The notes: generated by a model not told the origin, from the sequence alone. Shown: positions 25,745 through 35,204, counted from the stretch's first letter. The stretch: 64,000 nucleotides of DNA from an uncultured Demequina sp. (GCA_937925595.1 CALALQ010000493.1:1-64000), one strand, 5' to 3'. Numbers and translations are program-made.

Positions 25745-27034
25745 ATGGGCATGAAGTCCACTGCAAAGCAGATCCGCTCGTCCCTGCGACTGGATTCGCA
25801 TCACGCGATCGAGCGATTCGGCGTCCTGTTCGGCGCACTGTCTGTGGCGTGCGTTCTGCTGTTCGCGGGCGCGACGACGTCCTCGATCGCGAACCAGGCG
25901 AAGGAACTCGACGCCCAGGCGATCTACACCGCGTCGTTCTCGACCTCCAAGACCCAGCTGCCAGGCAGTGTCACGGGTGTGTACGTCAGTCCCGACCGCA
26001 CTCGAGCGATGCTGCTGATGCGGTTCGAGAGCGCGTCGTCCATGTCGGCCAACGCCGAGAACTATCAGTCGTTCCTTACCGGTTCGACCATGCAGCTCGA
26101 CGGTGAGCCGCTCAAGACGAACATCGAGGGGCAGCTCGTCACTTTCGGGTCGACGGGATATCTGGCTGTCGTGCTCGACAGCGATGAGCCGTTCCGTCAG
26201 CAGATCCTGAACCTCACGATGCGCTCGAACTCCGAGCTCATCTACAAGCCGACCGAGACGCGCACCGTCCGCGCGGACCTCGCCAGTGACCAGTCGTTCG
26301 CCGAGTTCGACCAGTGGCGCCTCTACTTCAACCCCGGAGCGTCCGAGGCAACCGTGCTGGAAGCGCTCGACGCGGACAGCTTCGACGCCGGAGCGATCTA
26401 CAACGAGGTCGTGATCGAAGCGGAAGAGGCAACGCTCCGCGCCGAGATGGACAAGCAGCTCGAGCAGATGAGGGCTGATCTCGCCCGCATCGACGAGCGC
26501 GTTGCAGAGGCATCGCGCACGTCCGTGGACGGGGCACTGCTGCAGCTGCCCGAGATGCCCGTGCAGATCGCGGGCGACCGGGTCGTGGGCGAGCCTGGCA
26601 TCGACGGTGAGCCTTCCACGCTCAGGCTCGAGACCGAGTGGGTGAGCCCGCGCGGCTACGACTTCGACTGGCGAAGCGGCAGCGTCGAAGAGGGCTACCT
26701 CGACGACCTGGTCCCTTCGGGGGAGTCCTATGTGCTGTGGCTCGCTGACAAGGCCGCCGCACCGAGCGAGGGCAATGACCTCGGCACCAGCAGCACCGAT
26801 TGGGCGCTGTCCAACGGGCGACTGCTCAGCGACTTCACCAGCGACGACACGAGCATGCAGCCGCTGTTCGAGATCCGCAACGACCTGGTGCAGGCGTACC
26901 GGGACTACTTCACCCACAAGCTCGAGTACCAGACGACGTCGTACTCAAAGCTCGTGGATCTCGAGGTGCGGCTGCGCACCGTTCGCGCTGGGGCGGCGTC
27001 CAACACGTCCGACGAGGCGCTCTTCACGTACTGA
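25745..27034 (+). CDS. membrane-anchored T4SS component, possibly VirB8/TcpC-like
   Basis: 429 residues, GAGAGG before the ATG. A short cytoplasmic N-terminus is followed by one membrane helix (~26-46, FGVLFGALSVACVLLFAGATT) and a long extracytoplasmic domain with mixed strands and a coiled coil (EEATLRAEMDKQLEQMRADLARIDERV, ~222-250). This single-pass topology is that of VirB8/TcpC core proteins, but I see no diagnostic motif. Between its stop and the next gene a GCCCACCC/GGGTGGGC hairpin (27051-27072) lies right before the next ribosome site. Confidence 0.5.
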   Translation: MGMKSTAKQIRSSLRLDSHHAIERFGVLFGALSVACVLLFAGATTSSIANQAKELDAQAIYTASFSTSKTQLPGSVTGVYVSPDRTRAMLLMRFESASSMSANAENYQSFLTGSTMQLDGEPLKTNIEGQLVTFGSTGYLAVVLDSDEPFRQQILNLTMRSNSELIYKPTETRTVRADLASDQSFAEFDQWRLYFNPGASEATVLEALDADSFDAGAIYNEVVIEAEEATLRAEMDKQLEQMRADLARIDERVAEASRTSVDGALLQLPEMPVQIAGDRVVGEPGIDGEPSTLRLETEWVSPRGYDFDWRSGSVEEGYLDDLVPSGESYVLWLADKAAAPSEGNDLGTSSTDWALSNGRLLSDFTSDDTSMQPLFEIRNDLVQAYRDYFTHKLEYQTTSYSKLVDLEVRLRTVRAGAASNTSDEALFTY

Positions 27035-27086
27035 GTCCACACCGACGATTGCCCACCCGCACCCGGGTGGGCGGGAGAGGTCTCTT

Positions 27087-28850
27087 ATGGCTGACACCAC
27101 ACCCGGCGGCACCGCGGGGTTCACGCCTTCCGGTCTGCCTTCCAAGAACCACGCGACCCCCGGACGTGGGGGTGAGCAGTCCCCGTCGAGCGCCAGGGGT
27201 GCAGAACGGGTGGGCGATAAGGGTGAGGTCGCAGGCGAGCAGAAGCTCGGAGTGGGAGGCACGGCCCCTGCCCCCGAGCGGTTGGAGAAGGACGCGGCGG
27301 GCAAGGAGCCGGGCGCCGGGGTAGGAACCGGCGCCAAGGTCGCCGGGGTTGCAGCCGCGGTCCCGGCCGCCGCCGTGGGAGCACAGCTGGCCGTCGTGAT
27401 GATGTTCGTGAACTGGCTCAAGGGGCTCGTGGCGACACTCATGGCAGCGGCCGTGAATCTGTGGAACTTCGCCATGGGCGCCCTGCTGGCGATCGGCAAG
27501 TCGGTGATGGGCGTGGTCATGAGCATTGGAGGCGCTGTCAGCTCCGCAGTCGGGGGAGCGGTGAGTGCCGTCGCCGCCGGAGTGACCACCGCCATCGCTG
27601 GCGCACTCACAGTCGCAGTGGTCGCCGTGACGGGCGTGACGATGTGGGCGGGTGGAGATCTCGCCCTGCGGGATGCTCGCCTCGCGAACTGCCAGGTGGA
27701 AGTCACCCGAGCCTTGGCAGGACTTCCAGGCGCGGACGAGACCGTCAACCTCAAGACCAAGGCGAACGCCCGCATCGTCTACTCCGTGCTGTCGGCGTGG
27801 GGGATGCCGGACGAGAACGTGGCCGGCATCCTCGGCAACTGGGACGACGAATCGGGCATCGACCCGACGGCGGTCCAGGACATCTTCGGCTCGCCGCACG
27901 TGATGAACGAGCAGAAGCTCGCGGATGCCGAGAACACCGACAAGGGCATCGGCCTCGGTCAGTGGACGTACACGCGCAACACGAACCTGCGCGCCTACGC
28001 CGACAAGCTCGGCAAGGACTGGTGGACGCTGGAGGTCCAGCTGGGCTTCATGATCTCCGCCAAGGAAGGGGAGAACGCCGACGTCATCCGCGACATGATC
28101 AAGGACTCCAAGGGCACGCCGGCGGAAGCGGCGCGCTTCTTCCACGATCGCTGGGAACGCTCGGACGACGATGCCGCCCAGCTCGCGACCCGCGGCGAGA
28201 ACGCCACCAAATGGATGGGACTCTTCGGCGGGTGGACGGTGAACCAGGCGCTGGCCGACTCGATCCTCGCGCAGGCCGAGACCAGCGTCGACGGAGCGAA
28301 CACCGGCCGAGCGGCATCGCTGCGGTCGGACTGCCGTCAGGTCGGTTTCGGGCAGGTCGCAGCCAAGGAGGGTGGGCTCACGCTGCAGGAGGCCGAGGTG
28401 TTCATGGCCGAGTACCTCGCGACTGGCAAGACCTTCCTCGATGGGCGCTACCCGGGCGCAAGCGGACCGGGGTCCTGCGGCGTCAACGACAAGTCCGACA
28501 ACTGCGTCGGCTTCAGCACCTACTTCGTGAACAAGTACACCTCCTTCCAGGAGTATCCGATGGGCAACGGCATTCAGACGGCATCGGCGATCGCGGAGCG
28601 CACAGGAAAGACGCTGAGTCACACGCCGACCGTCTACTCGGTCGCCTCTGGCCCCACACGCTGGCCAGAGGGGCACACTTTCGTCGTGCTCGGCATCGAG
28701 GGTGACCAGGCTGTCATCGGCGAGGCACAGTGCGGAAGCCACCACGAGTACACCCGCGCGAAGTACATGCCGCTGGCTGAGCTCACCGACGGGACATGGG
28801 AGTTCGTCGACGTTTCGGACCTGATGCTCGACAACCCGAAGTCTTCGTAG
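27087..28850 (+). CDS. peptidoglycan hydrolase of the T4SS (lysozyme-like plus CHAP)
   Basis: 587 residues from MADTTPGG; GGGAGAGG lies upstream. Disordered cytoplasmic leader (~1-90), a membrane region (~97-195), then a phage-tail-lysozyme-like domain (ILGNWDDESGIDPTAVQDIFG, candidate acid E255). The C-terminal CHAP domain has Cys473 in DNCVGFSTYF and His530 in EGHTFVVLG. Such VirB1-like two-domain hydrolases (TcpG, TrsG, Orf14 in Gram-positive systems) open the cell wall for the channel. Context inside the T4SS cluster agrees. Regulation is probably from the 25 kb promoter by read-through. Confidence 0.85.
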   Translation: MADTTPGGTAGFTPSGLPSKNHATPGRGGEQSPSSARGAERVGDKGEVAGEQKLGVGGTAPAPERLEKDAAGKEPGAGVGTGAKVAGVAAAVPAAAVGAQLAVVMMFVNWLKGLVATLMAAAVNLWNFAMGALLAIGKSVMGVVMSIGGAVSSAVGGAVSAVAAGVTTAIAGALTVAVVAVTGVTMWAGGDLALRDARLANCQVEVTRALAGLPGADETVNLKTKANARIVYSVLSAWGMPDENVAGILGNWDDESGIDPTAVQDIFGSPHVMNEQKLADAENTDKGIGLGQWTYTRNTNLRAYADKLGKDWWTLEVQLGFMISAKEGENADVIRDMIKDSKGTPAEAARFFHDRWERSDDDAAQLATRGENATKWMGLFGGWTVNQALADSILAQAETSVDGANTGRAASLRSDCRQVGFGQVAAKEGGLTLQEAEVFMAEYLATGKTFLDGRYPGASGPGSCGVNDKSDNCVGFSTYFVNKYTSFQEYPMGNGIQTASAIAERTGKTLSHTPTVYSVASGPTRWPEGHTFVVLGIEGDQAVIGEAQCGSHHEYTRAKYMPLAELTDGTWEFVDVSDLMLDNPKSS

Positions 28851-28860
28851 AGCCGCCGTT

Positions 28861-28885
28861 TAGACTCGAAAATGAGCAAAAACAG
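28861..28885 (+). promoter_or_regulatory. -10 box plus plasmid-wide element, copy 7
   Basis: TAGACT at 28861-28866 runs into CTCGAAAATGAGCAAAAACA. The ATG inside the element is not used; the gene starts 13 bases after it. Confidence 0.6.
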
Positions 28886-28898
28886 AACAGGAGACAAC

Positions 28899-29774
28899 AT
28901 GTCGACCGAGAGGACTGACCGACTGGACAAGGAGGCCGTCGACGCGCGCTTCACCGCACTGCAGGAGGCGAACCGGGCCAGGCGCCAGCACAAGGTCACC
29001 GCGGACGACATGCGCCGTCGGCTGGACGAGCGCGGTGCGACCCGCAAGGCCGGGCGCGGAGCACGCACGCTCAGCCTGTGCCTCGGCGTAGGGCTGCTCC
29101 TCGGCGCCGGCGGCGTCGCTGTGGGCGCCAACGCCGCGCGGCACGCGGCTGATGAAGAGGCGCGCCTGCTGGCCCAGCAGATCGCGGCGGCCGAGGGTGA
29201 TCTTCGTGCGATCCCCACCGCGCAGCAAGATGCCGCCAGCGTGTACGCCGATGAGGTGCAGACCGCGCTGGCGATCGCCGCCCAGAAGGCGCGCGAGGTC
29301 GCCGAGCTGCAGCAGGAGTTCACCGCGATCTACTTCGCAGGGAACGAAGAGTCGGCACAGAACGGCGGGGCCAGCGAATCCAATGTGAAGGCCGGTGCAC
29401 ACCGAAAGAAGCTCGCTCCGTACTTCCTCGAGGAGGGCTTCCTCGTCGACGGGGCGGCCGCCTACGCGCCGCTGTCGATCGAGCCATACGACCTCGATCA
29501 GATCGACCCGAGATTCCCCTGGTTCGTCGGCTTCGACGACGGCAAAGTGGCAGACCCCACACGGGACGTCTGGCGATTGGCGTCAGTCATGCCCAGCCGC
29601 TCGGACGGGATCTTCGAGACGGTGTGGCTCAACGAGAACCTCATGACCGGCGACCTGAATGCCTGGGCGAGTGCGAGCTACTACGTGCAGGACGAGTCCT
29701 TCACGCGGCTGCGGGTGGGAATGACAACCGTCGGTTCGCAAACCGCCACGCAGCTCCAGGAAACGGGGGAGTGA
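28899..29774 (+). CDS. single-pass membrane protein of the transfer region
   Basis: 291 residues from MSTERTDRLD; AGGAG lies 7 bases upstream, while an earlier ATG lies inside the promoter element. A charged cytoplasmic part (~1-55) is followed by one membrane helix (~58-80, LSLCLGVGLLLGAGGVAVGAN), a coiled coil (EARLLAQQIAAAEGDLRAI) and an extracytoplasmic domain. No recognised family. Similar bitopic proteins often sit beside VirB8/VirB6 genes. It is followed at once by a second single-pass protein, and the two may form a complex. Confidence 0.6.
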   Translation: MSTERTDRLDKEAVDARFTALQEANRARRQHKVTADDMRRRLDERGATRKAGRGARTLSLCLGVGLLLGAGGVAVGANAARHAADEEARLLAQQIAAAEGDLRAIPTAQQDAASVYADEVQTALAIAAQKAREVAELQQEFTAIYFAGNEESAQNGGASESNVKAGAHRKKLAPYFLEEGFLVDGAAAYAPLSIEPYDLDQIDPRFPWFVGFDDGKVADPTRDVWRLASVMPSRSDGIFETVWLNENLMTGDLNAWASASYYVQDESFTRLRVGMTTVGSQTATQLQETGE

Positions 29775-29776
29775 CC

Positions 29777-30424
29777 ATGAGGACGCAGATGAAGAACGCG
29801 ATCTTCCCCCTCATCGCCGGCGGTGTGCTCATCTGCACGCTGGCCGTCGCCGGGGTGACCTCCACGGCGCAGAACTCGGCACTCCAATCGCAGCGGGACG
29901 AACTGGCGTCACTCACCGATCAGATCAAGCTCGCGCACGCGACGACCACGGAACTGGAGGAGTCTGTCGCCCTCGACCCGCTTGGGGCGCGGTCGGAGCG
30001 CGTCGAGAAGGACGCGGAGGAGATCGAGGCGATGGCCGCCAAGGCTCTGACCTGGGACAGCCATGCTTCGTATGAGGACGCGCGCGCGAGCACGATGCGC
30101 CTGTACGACCTTTCGGAGAAGTCCTCGTTCATCAAGAGCTTCCTTCCGGAGGCTCCCGTGAACTACGACAGCCAGGGCAACGCCTACCCGTACATCGACG
30201 CGGCCGGGCTCAACTCACGGATCGGCTCTACATCGGTGAAGTTGCTGGAAGTGAACGGCACCGATTACAGCTACATGGCACTCGTCGACGTCCAGGCGGT
30301 CTCAAGCGACGGACTCGGCACGGCGGTCAACGTCGCAACGATCTTCGCCACGGTCGACGGTGACGGCGGGATCTCCGAACTTTCCGGATTCGCCTCCACG
30401 AGCCCCGTCAGATCCGCCGACTGA
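29777..30424 (+). CDS. second single-pass membrane protein, partner of the previous gene
   Basis: 215 residues from ATG 29777. GGGGGAGTG precedes it and the previous stop lies two bases upstream. N-terminal membrane helix (~8-28, IFPLIAGGVLICTLAVAGV), coiled coil (LQSQRDELASLTDQIKLAHATTTELEE), then an extracytoplasmic strand-rich domain (VKLLEVNGTDYSYMALVDVQAV). The design resembles PilO/PilN-like or VirB8-like partners. No family assigned. Translationally coupled to 28899-29774. Confidence 0.6.
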   Translation: MRTQMKNAIFPLIAGGVLICTLAVAGVTSTAQNSALQSQRDELASLTDQIKLAHATTTELEESVALDPLGARSERVEKDAEEIEAMAAKALTWDSHASYEDARASTMRLYDLSEKSSFIKSFLPEAPVNYDSQGNAYPYIDAAGLNSRIGSTSVKLLEVNGTDYSYMALVDVQAVSSDGLGTAVNVATIFATVDGDGGISELSGFASTSPVRSAD

Positions 30425-30507
30425 CGGGCGTGCACGCACGCGGCTGCCGCGGAAACGCTGCGCGTCTCCTTGCCCGCGAAACAGGATGGAACAATAGGTG
30501 CGCGGTG

Positions 30508-30560
30508 TAGACTTTCCTCATAGATGAGCAGAAACGACGTTTTCGCTCGTAGATATGAGG
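30508..30560. promoter_or_regulatory. -10 box plus two inverted copies of the plasmid-wide element (8 and 9)
   Basis: TAGACT (30508-30513) is followed by CCTCATAGATGAGCAGAAAC (30516-30535). It abuts an inverted copy, ACGTTTTCGCTCGTAGATAT continuing to GAGG at 30560. The two right arms meet head to head around GAAACGACGTTTTCG. Ten bases after the second copy comes the ATG at 30571. Confidence 0.65.
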
Positions 30561-30570
30561 AGATCAGGCG

Positions 30571-30975
30571 ATGACCAAGAACGATCGTGAGACGGCGGAA
30601 GCGAAGAAGGCTGGGCGGGTCGCACTGGTTGTGTTTGCGCGGGTCGCTTCGGCGCTCGGATTGGTCATCGCCTACTACGTGATCGCGTTCTTCTCCGCTG
30701 TCCAGCTGGTGCCGCTGACGATGGGATTCGTCAAGAGCGGTACCGGCGTCACGATGGACATGCCCGTCGAGACGGTCGTTGCGGTGTGGATCGCGCCGTC
30801 ACTGTTCCTCATCGCCCTGCTGTTCGCACTCGTGCTGGTGACTATGCGTGCCCTCTACCGCGGCCGCAAGCGCGTCATCACCCGCATCGCCGAGTGGGCA
30901 GGGCTCGCAGACACCACCCCCGCGCCCGCATTCGTCGGTCGTGCACGCCTCGCCGCCAAGACTGCAACGGCCTGA
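30571..30975 (+). CDS. small two-helix membrane protein
   Basis: 134 residues. A charged N-terminus (~1-17) is followed by membrane helices at ~20-45 (VFARVASALGLVIAYYVIAFF) and ~68-92 (VVAVWIAPSLFLIALLFALVLV) and a basic cytoplasmic end (MRALYRGRKRVITRIAEW). It lies under the double element and just before the 31.0 kb gene. The size fits TcpE/PrgI-like helpers of T4SS, but this is not certain. Confidence 0.6.
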   Translation: MTKNDRETAEAKKAGRVALVVFARVASALGLVIAYYVIAFFSAVQLVPLTMGFVKSGTGVTMDMPVETVVAVWIAPSLFLIALLFALVLVTMRALYRGRKRVITRIAEWAGLADTTPAPAFVGRARLAAKTATA

Positions 30976-31013
30976 CCTTCAACCAGCGATAGACCGACCA
31001 CCAGGAGCACGAC

Positions 31014-32138
31014 ATGAAGATCGCCCCTCTCAAGACCAGCGACCCGTGGTACGGCCGCATCGTCAACAACGATGAGATCGACTCGGACACCCTCTCCGGT
31101 GTGCCGATCGAGACGACTGTCGAGATGGAGCTCGTCGAGCTTCTGCACGGTGACGCCGAGAGCAACTACCGTCCGTACCTCCACCTGCGCGGAGAACTGA
31201 CCAGCGCGGTCCCCGCCGTCGCCCTGCCGTACGGCGTGGACGAGCTTGCGTTGCGGTCCGGCGCCGGCGTCCCTGTCGACGCGTTCTACGACTTCTCCCA
31301 CAAGCAGCTGGCGGACCTCGTCGCCAAGGGCTACTTCAGCCCCGCGTTCCAGGTGCCCGAGGCGATGTCCGGCATCCCGTGGAACCTTCCCGGCAAGGCC
31401 GACTTCCTCGTGGTAGCGCCGGAGCTGGCAGACGAAGCCCCGCTCGTGTTCATGCGAGTCCACGACCAGAACAGCATGGCGCTGGACGAGGTCACGAGCG
31501 GGTACGAGCTCACTGCCTACTTCCCCGACGTCGTGGCCGAAGCGGAGGCTCAGGTTGACGTCGACCACGTTGGAACCGCGCAGGCGCAGATCGCGGTTGA
31601 CGCGGCGCTGGATGTGTTCGCCGACGTGAACTTCGACGTCGACGCGCCCACCGCCGTTACGCCAGTCCTCGCTGAGGAGTCCGCAGCTGCCCGCGCCGTC
31701 GTGCCTGACGGGGTCTTCAGCCGTCTCCTGGCCGAGATCGAAGAGCGTCACGCGGCAGTGCTCCCCGCGGCGCCCACCGAAGCTGAGGCCGAGGAAGGCG
31801 TCGTGCCTGGAAGCGCTGAGGACGTCTACCTCTCGCGCATCGCCCCTGGCGTCGACCACGTCTTCACGGAAGGCTTCGCGGAAGAGGACGAGTTCGAGCA
31901 GGTCCCGCAGGCCGATGACTCGGGCGCCGACGACGCAGCGGTTGAATCCGAAGCGATCGAGGAGCCCGCCGACGCAGAGTCGTACGACCTCGAGGGCTAC
32001 CTCGACCTCGCGGCAACGTCGGCTCCCACTGTCGAAGACCACCTCAAGGCAGTCCAGCAGCGCGAGGCCCGTCTGCGAGCGGTGGCCGCCGGCGAACAGC
32101 ACGTCGAGACCGAGGACGAGGCTCAGGCCGATCTCTGA
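31014..32138 (+). CDS. acidic protein of unknown function upstream of the relaxase
   Basis: 374 residues, AGGAG before the ATG. The first ~180 residues are folded and strand-rich (MKIAPLKTSDPWYGRIVNND...; YRPYLHLRGELTSAVPAVALP). The remainder is acidic and largely disordered, alternating Ala, Glu, Asp and Val. No Cys, no membrane helix. No recognised family. Its place between T4SS membrane genes and the relaxase suggests a relaxosome or secretion-adaptor role; this is inference only. Confidence 0.55.
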   Translation: MKIAPLKTSDPWYGRIVNNDEIDSDTLSGVPIETTVEMELVELLHGDAESNYRPYLHLRGELTSAVPAVALPYGVDELALRSGAGVPVDAFYDFSHKQLADLVAKGYFSPAFQVPEAMSGIPWNLPGKADFLVVAPELADEAPLVFMRVHDQNSMALDEVTSGYELTAYFPDVVAEAEAQVDVDHVGTAQAQIAVDAALDVFADVNFDVDAPTAVTPVLAEESAAARAVVPDGVFSRLLAEIEERHAAVLPAAPTEAEAEEGVVPGSAEDVYLSRIAPGVDHVFTEGFAEEDEFEQVPQADDSGADDAAVESEAIEEPADAESYDLEGYLDLAATSAPTVEDHLKAVQQREARLRAVAAGEQHVETEDEAQADL

Positions 32139-32169
32139 GGGTCCGGCCTCGCGATGAGCGGGGTCGCAT

Positions 32170-32212
32170 GAAGGGTCCGCTCTGGGGTTCCACCCCGGGT
32201 GCGGACCCTTCG
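32170..32212 (+). terminator. hairpin before the relaxase gene
   Basis: GAAGGGTCCGC and GCGGACCCTTC form a perfect 11-bp stem with an internal GGGG/CCCC. It acts as a terminator or partial attenuator. Confidence 0.6.
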
Positions 32213-32253
32213 CAGAAGCAAGCCTCACCCCGGCGCGAAGGAAGAGGGAGACG

Positions 32254-34470
32254 ATGGGACTGAAGCAGGACCTCGTGATCGTCAACGAGTTCTCGATCCC
32301 CGTGCCTTCTGGCAAGAAGGGGCGCACCGGCACCCGCGGCGGCACGCCCGGCGACTACGTCACTCGGTACATGGCGCGCGAGATGGCAACGGAATCCCTC
32401 GCCCCGATCCGCCGCCAGCGCACCGACGATTTCATCGTCCGCTACATGGCTCGCAAGGAAGCGACCGAAGCGGTGACCGTGCGTGACCGCCGCGTGCTCA
32501 AGCGCAAGATGGCCGCCGCCCAAGGCGCGGGGGGAGTGGCGTTCGGCTACGGCCAGGTGTCGCTCTCGCACGACCAGCTCCTCGAAGCCAGCTCCGACAT
32601 CCAGCGGCTCTTCGATAGCGGACACACCGTCATGAAGACGGTGATCTCGTTCGACCAGGAGTACCTCCGCAAGCACAGGGTGATCCCCGAGGACTTCGTC
32701 TGCGAGAAGCGCGGCGACTATCGAGGACACCTCGATCAGATGAAGCTCCGGCTGGCTGTCATGCGCGGGGTCGAGCGCATGGGGCGCGGGCTCTACGACG
32801 ACCTCCGCTATGTCGCGGTGATCCAGGTCGACACCGAACACGTCCACTGTCACCTCGCGATGGTGGACGCCGGCCGAGGCAACCTGGCCGCTGACGGCAC
32901 CCAGAAGGGGAAGATCAGCGCTCGTGCCAGGAGCCTGCTTCGACGGGGCATCGACAGCTGGCTCGACGAGAAGCAGACCGTTCGTCACCTGACCAGTGCC
33001 GTGGGCTACGAGCGCCGAAACGTCACCACGTTCGTGAAGAAGTGGGCGCACCAGCAGATGCTCCGTGAGTCGCTCCCGCAGTTCCTGCTGGCATGCCTGC
33101 CTGCCGACCGCAGGCTGTGGCGCTACAGCACCAACAACCAGGCGATGCGGAAGCCGAACCGCATCGTGCGCCAACTCGTTCGGGAGGTGTTCGACCGCCC
33201 CGGGTCACCGTACGGCCAGGTGATGGCAGAAGTGCGCAGTTACGCCGATCACCGGCGCCGCAAGGAAGGGCTCAACGCCGACCAGTGGCGCCAGCTCGTC
33301 CACACCGGCGAAGAGCGGATCATGGAGCGTAGCGTCAACGCGGTCTACGCGATGCTGCGACAGCTGCCGGCTGATGCTCTGCGGATTCGCACCCCCATGC
33401 TCGACGCGATGGGACTGGACTACGAGACGCTCGCCGAGCGCGCGCACGCCAAGACCGACGATCAAGAGGACCTGATCAGCTTCGGCTTCCGCATGCGGTC
33501 CTACGCGAGCCGGCTGCAGCACCACACCGAGAATCGCCAGCACTTCCACGAGCGCGCACGCGAATGGGAAGCCTCCGACGCGCAGGGCCGCGCGGCGGCC
33601 GCGTCGCGTGCGGTGTACGAGTTCTTCCGCGAGGAGGAGGAGTACCACGCCAAGGTCGCATCCAAGTACCGCCGCTTCCTCAACTTCGTGCCCGCGTCAG
33701 AGACCTGGCACGACGGGTGGGAAGAGGTCGCAGAGTACGGCGAACGGGTCATCTCGCTGGAGTCGATGCGGCGCGACCAGTCGCTGCGACGCATGAAGGA
33801 CCTCGATGAGGCGGAACGGCTCGGCCGCGAGATCTACGGCCAGTCCGGAGGACGGCTCGTGGCCGCGGGGGACGCGACATCGACGCGCGTGCTAGAGACC
33901 CGCCTGCGGCAGATGCGAAAGCGGTACAGCGACAAGGTCGAGGATCTACGGGTGAAGCTCGCTGCCAGGGGGCTCCGCCTCGAGCTGGCGACCGATCCGG
34001 CGACTGGCAGGGACACCCCCAAGATCAGTCACGGCGCTGAGCACGACTTCCAGGAGGTGAAGGGGCTGGACCTCCACCACATGCGCTTCGACTTCGCCCA
34101 GGATTCCCCGGTTGGGAAGAAGACCCTCCGCGCATTCGTGGAAGCGGCACGACGTCGCGCCGATGCGCTGGATGCCGCCGGCCTCTACCTCGTCTCGTCG
34201 GGTCAAGAAGATGCGATCAGCGAACTCCCCGTCGACGACATCCGCCGCATGGTTCGGTTGGCCGAGGAGATCGAGACGGCCGAGGCGCCGACGCTCCCGA
34301 GCCACATCGCCGAGCTCGCTCGTGAGCACGTCGTCGTGAAGCGCAGCAGGACCGTGCGACTCGATGCAGCCCTCACCGAACAGCTCACCGCGGAGGTAGA
34401 GAGCGCTGTTTCGTCAAATCTGCTCGTAAATGAGCCGGAACGAAGTGACAACGGCCCCATTTCCATGTAA
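32254..34470 (+). CDS. conjugative relaxase, MobL/MOBP2-like
   Basis: 738 residues, GAGGGAG before the ATG. The HUH metal motif is EHVHCHLAMVD, with H196, H198 and H200. Tyr residues in GDYVTRYMARE and again DFIVRYMARKEA near the N-terminus are the nicking-Tyr candidates; the doubled YMAR pattern is typical of MobL-type proteins. The enzyme nicks oriT, stays bound to the 5' end and is exported through the T4SS. The C-terminal ~400 residues are helical with coiled coils. An oriT should be near by but I could not identify it. A copy of the plasmid-wide element lies inside the last codons. Confidence 0.82.
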   Translation: MGLKQDLVIVNEFSIPVPSGKKGRTGTRGGTPGDYVTRYMAREMATESLAPIRRQRTDDFIVRYMARKEATEAVTVRDRRVLKRKMAAAQGAGGVAFGYGQVSLSHDQLLEASSDIQRLFDSGHTVMKTVISFDQEYLRKHRVIPEDFVCEKRGDYRGHLDQMKLRLAVMRGVERMGRGLYDDLRYVAVIQVDTEHVHCHLAMVDAGRGNLAADGTQKGKISARARSLLRRGIDSWLDEKQTVRHLTSAVGYERRNVTTFVKKWAHQQMLRESLPQFLLACLPADRRLWRYSTNNQAMRKPNRIVRQLVREVFDRPGSPYGQVMAEVRSYADHRRRKEGLNADQWRQLVHTGEERIMERSVNAVYAMLRQLPADALRIRTPMLDAMGLDYETLAERAHAKTDDQEDLISFGFRMRSYASRLQHHTENRQHFHERAREWEASDAQGRAAAASRAVYEFFREEEEYHAKVASKYRRFLNFVPASETWHDGWEEVAEYGERVISLESMRRDQSLRRMKDLDEAERLGREIYGQSGGRLVAAGDATSTRVLETRLRQMRKRYSDKVEDLRVKLAARGLRLELATDPATGRDTPKISHGAEHDFQEVKGLDLHHMRFDFAQDSPVGKKTLRAFVEAARRRADALDAAGLYLVSSGQEDAISELPVDDIRRMVRLAEEIETAEAPTLPSHIAELAREHVVVKRSRTVRLDAALTEQLTAEVESAVSSNLLVNEPERSDNGPISM
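34421..34442 (+). promoter_or_regulatory. plasmid-wide element, copy 10 (inside relaxase 3' end)
   Basis: TGCTCGTAAATGAGCCGGAA plus CG overlaps the last codons of the relaxase. It lies 130 bases before the gene at 34572. Confidence 0.55.
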
Positions 34471-34571
34471 AGTGATGGTCATCCCGAGGGGGCATCTCGG
34501 AGGCGTTACCTAAACCAACATGGTCGGACCGGGCGGGAGCTCACCGACCCGAACGCTCAGGAGAAGAACAA

Positions 34572-35153
34572 ATGGTCGATCTGCGCAAGGAGACCTACGG
34601 CCCCGGCTCGATGAAGGGTGTCAACCTCGTCGTCATCGCGTACGACAACCGCGTGGCGAAGAAGGACGGGGAGATCACGACCCACTACCTCGACGCCCGC
34701 ATCCACCCCTCGGACCGTCGCGCTGCAGGCCAGACCTCGCTCGCTCTGGTCTCGAAGAAGGACGACAAGTCGCCCTCGGGGTACAACAACTCGGCCCGCT
34801 ACTCGGTCGGCCAGTTCGAGGCGATCAAGGAGGCCGCTGGCGACAACGTGGCCCCTCTGACGAACCAGGCCGGCGAAGTCATCGGCACGATCTACGGCGT
34901 CAAGGCTGATCTCCTGATCAGCAACGGCGACGTGATCGCCAACACCAAGACGCTGGAGTCCACGGATCTCTCCGTCGGCCCCGACGCCGACGGCAAGGAC
35001 ATCCGCGAGCAGATCTTCGCCGCCATGAAGGTCTCGAAGGAGGCCCGCGAGGCCAACAAGGCTGCGGCTGCCGCGGAGCCCGAGGCCGCTGCGGAGGCTC
35101 CGGTCCTCGTCGGCGCCGGCGCTCCCTCGGCGGACGAGCCGGAACTCGGCTGA
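34572..35153 (+). CDS. protein of unknown function, possible ssDNA-processing accessory
   Basis: 193 residues, AGGAG 7 bases before the ATG. Residues ~1-135 are folded, with strands and basic patches (GVNLVVIAYDNRVAKKDGEIT; SLALVSKKDDKSPSGYNNSARYS). The tail is Ala/Glu/Pro-rich and acidic, a layout reminiscent of single-strand binding proteins, but no OB-fold motif is clear. It sits directly after the relaxase and ends at a strong terminator, so it may be highly expressed. Confidence 0.5.
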   Translation: MVDLRKETYGPGSMKGVNLVVIAYDNRVAKKDGEITTHYLDARIHPSDRRAAGQTSLALVSKKDDKSPSGYNNSARYSVGQFEAIKEAAGDNVAPLTNQAGEVIGTIYGVKADLLISNGDVIANTKTLESTDLSVGPDADGKDIREQIFAAMKVSKEAREANKAAAAAEPEAAAEAPVLVGAGAPSADEPELG

Positions 35154-35162
35154 TCCGACGAC

Positions 35163-35204
35163 GAAGGCCCCGTGCTGGAGGTTCACCCTCTGCGCGGGGC
35201 CTTC
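35163..35204 (+). terminator. intrinsic terminator
   Basis: GAAGGCCCCGTGC pairs with GCGCGGGGCCTTC. Confidence 0.75.

Noticed and set aside
27024..28745. 573-residue minus-strand frame opposite the hydrolase
   Set aside because: Plus strand has clear lysozyme and CHAP motifs; the minus frame has none.
28872..28898. Upstream ATG as start of the 28.9 kb membrane protein (similarly 39982 for VirD4)
   Set aside because: Both ATGs are the ATGAG of the palindromic element; good ribosome sites precede the later ATGs.
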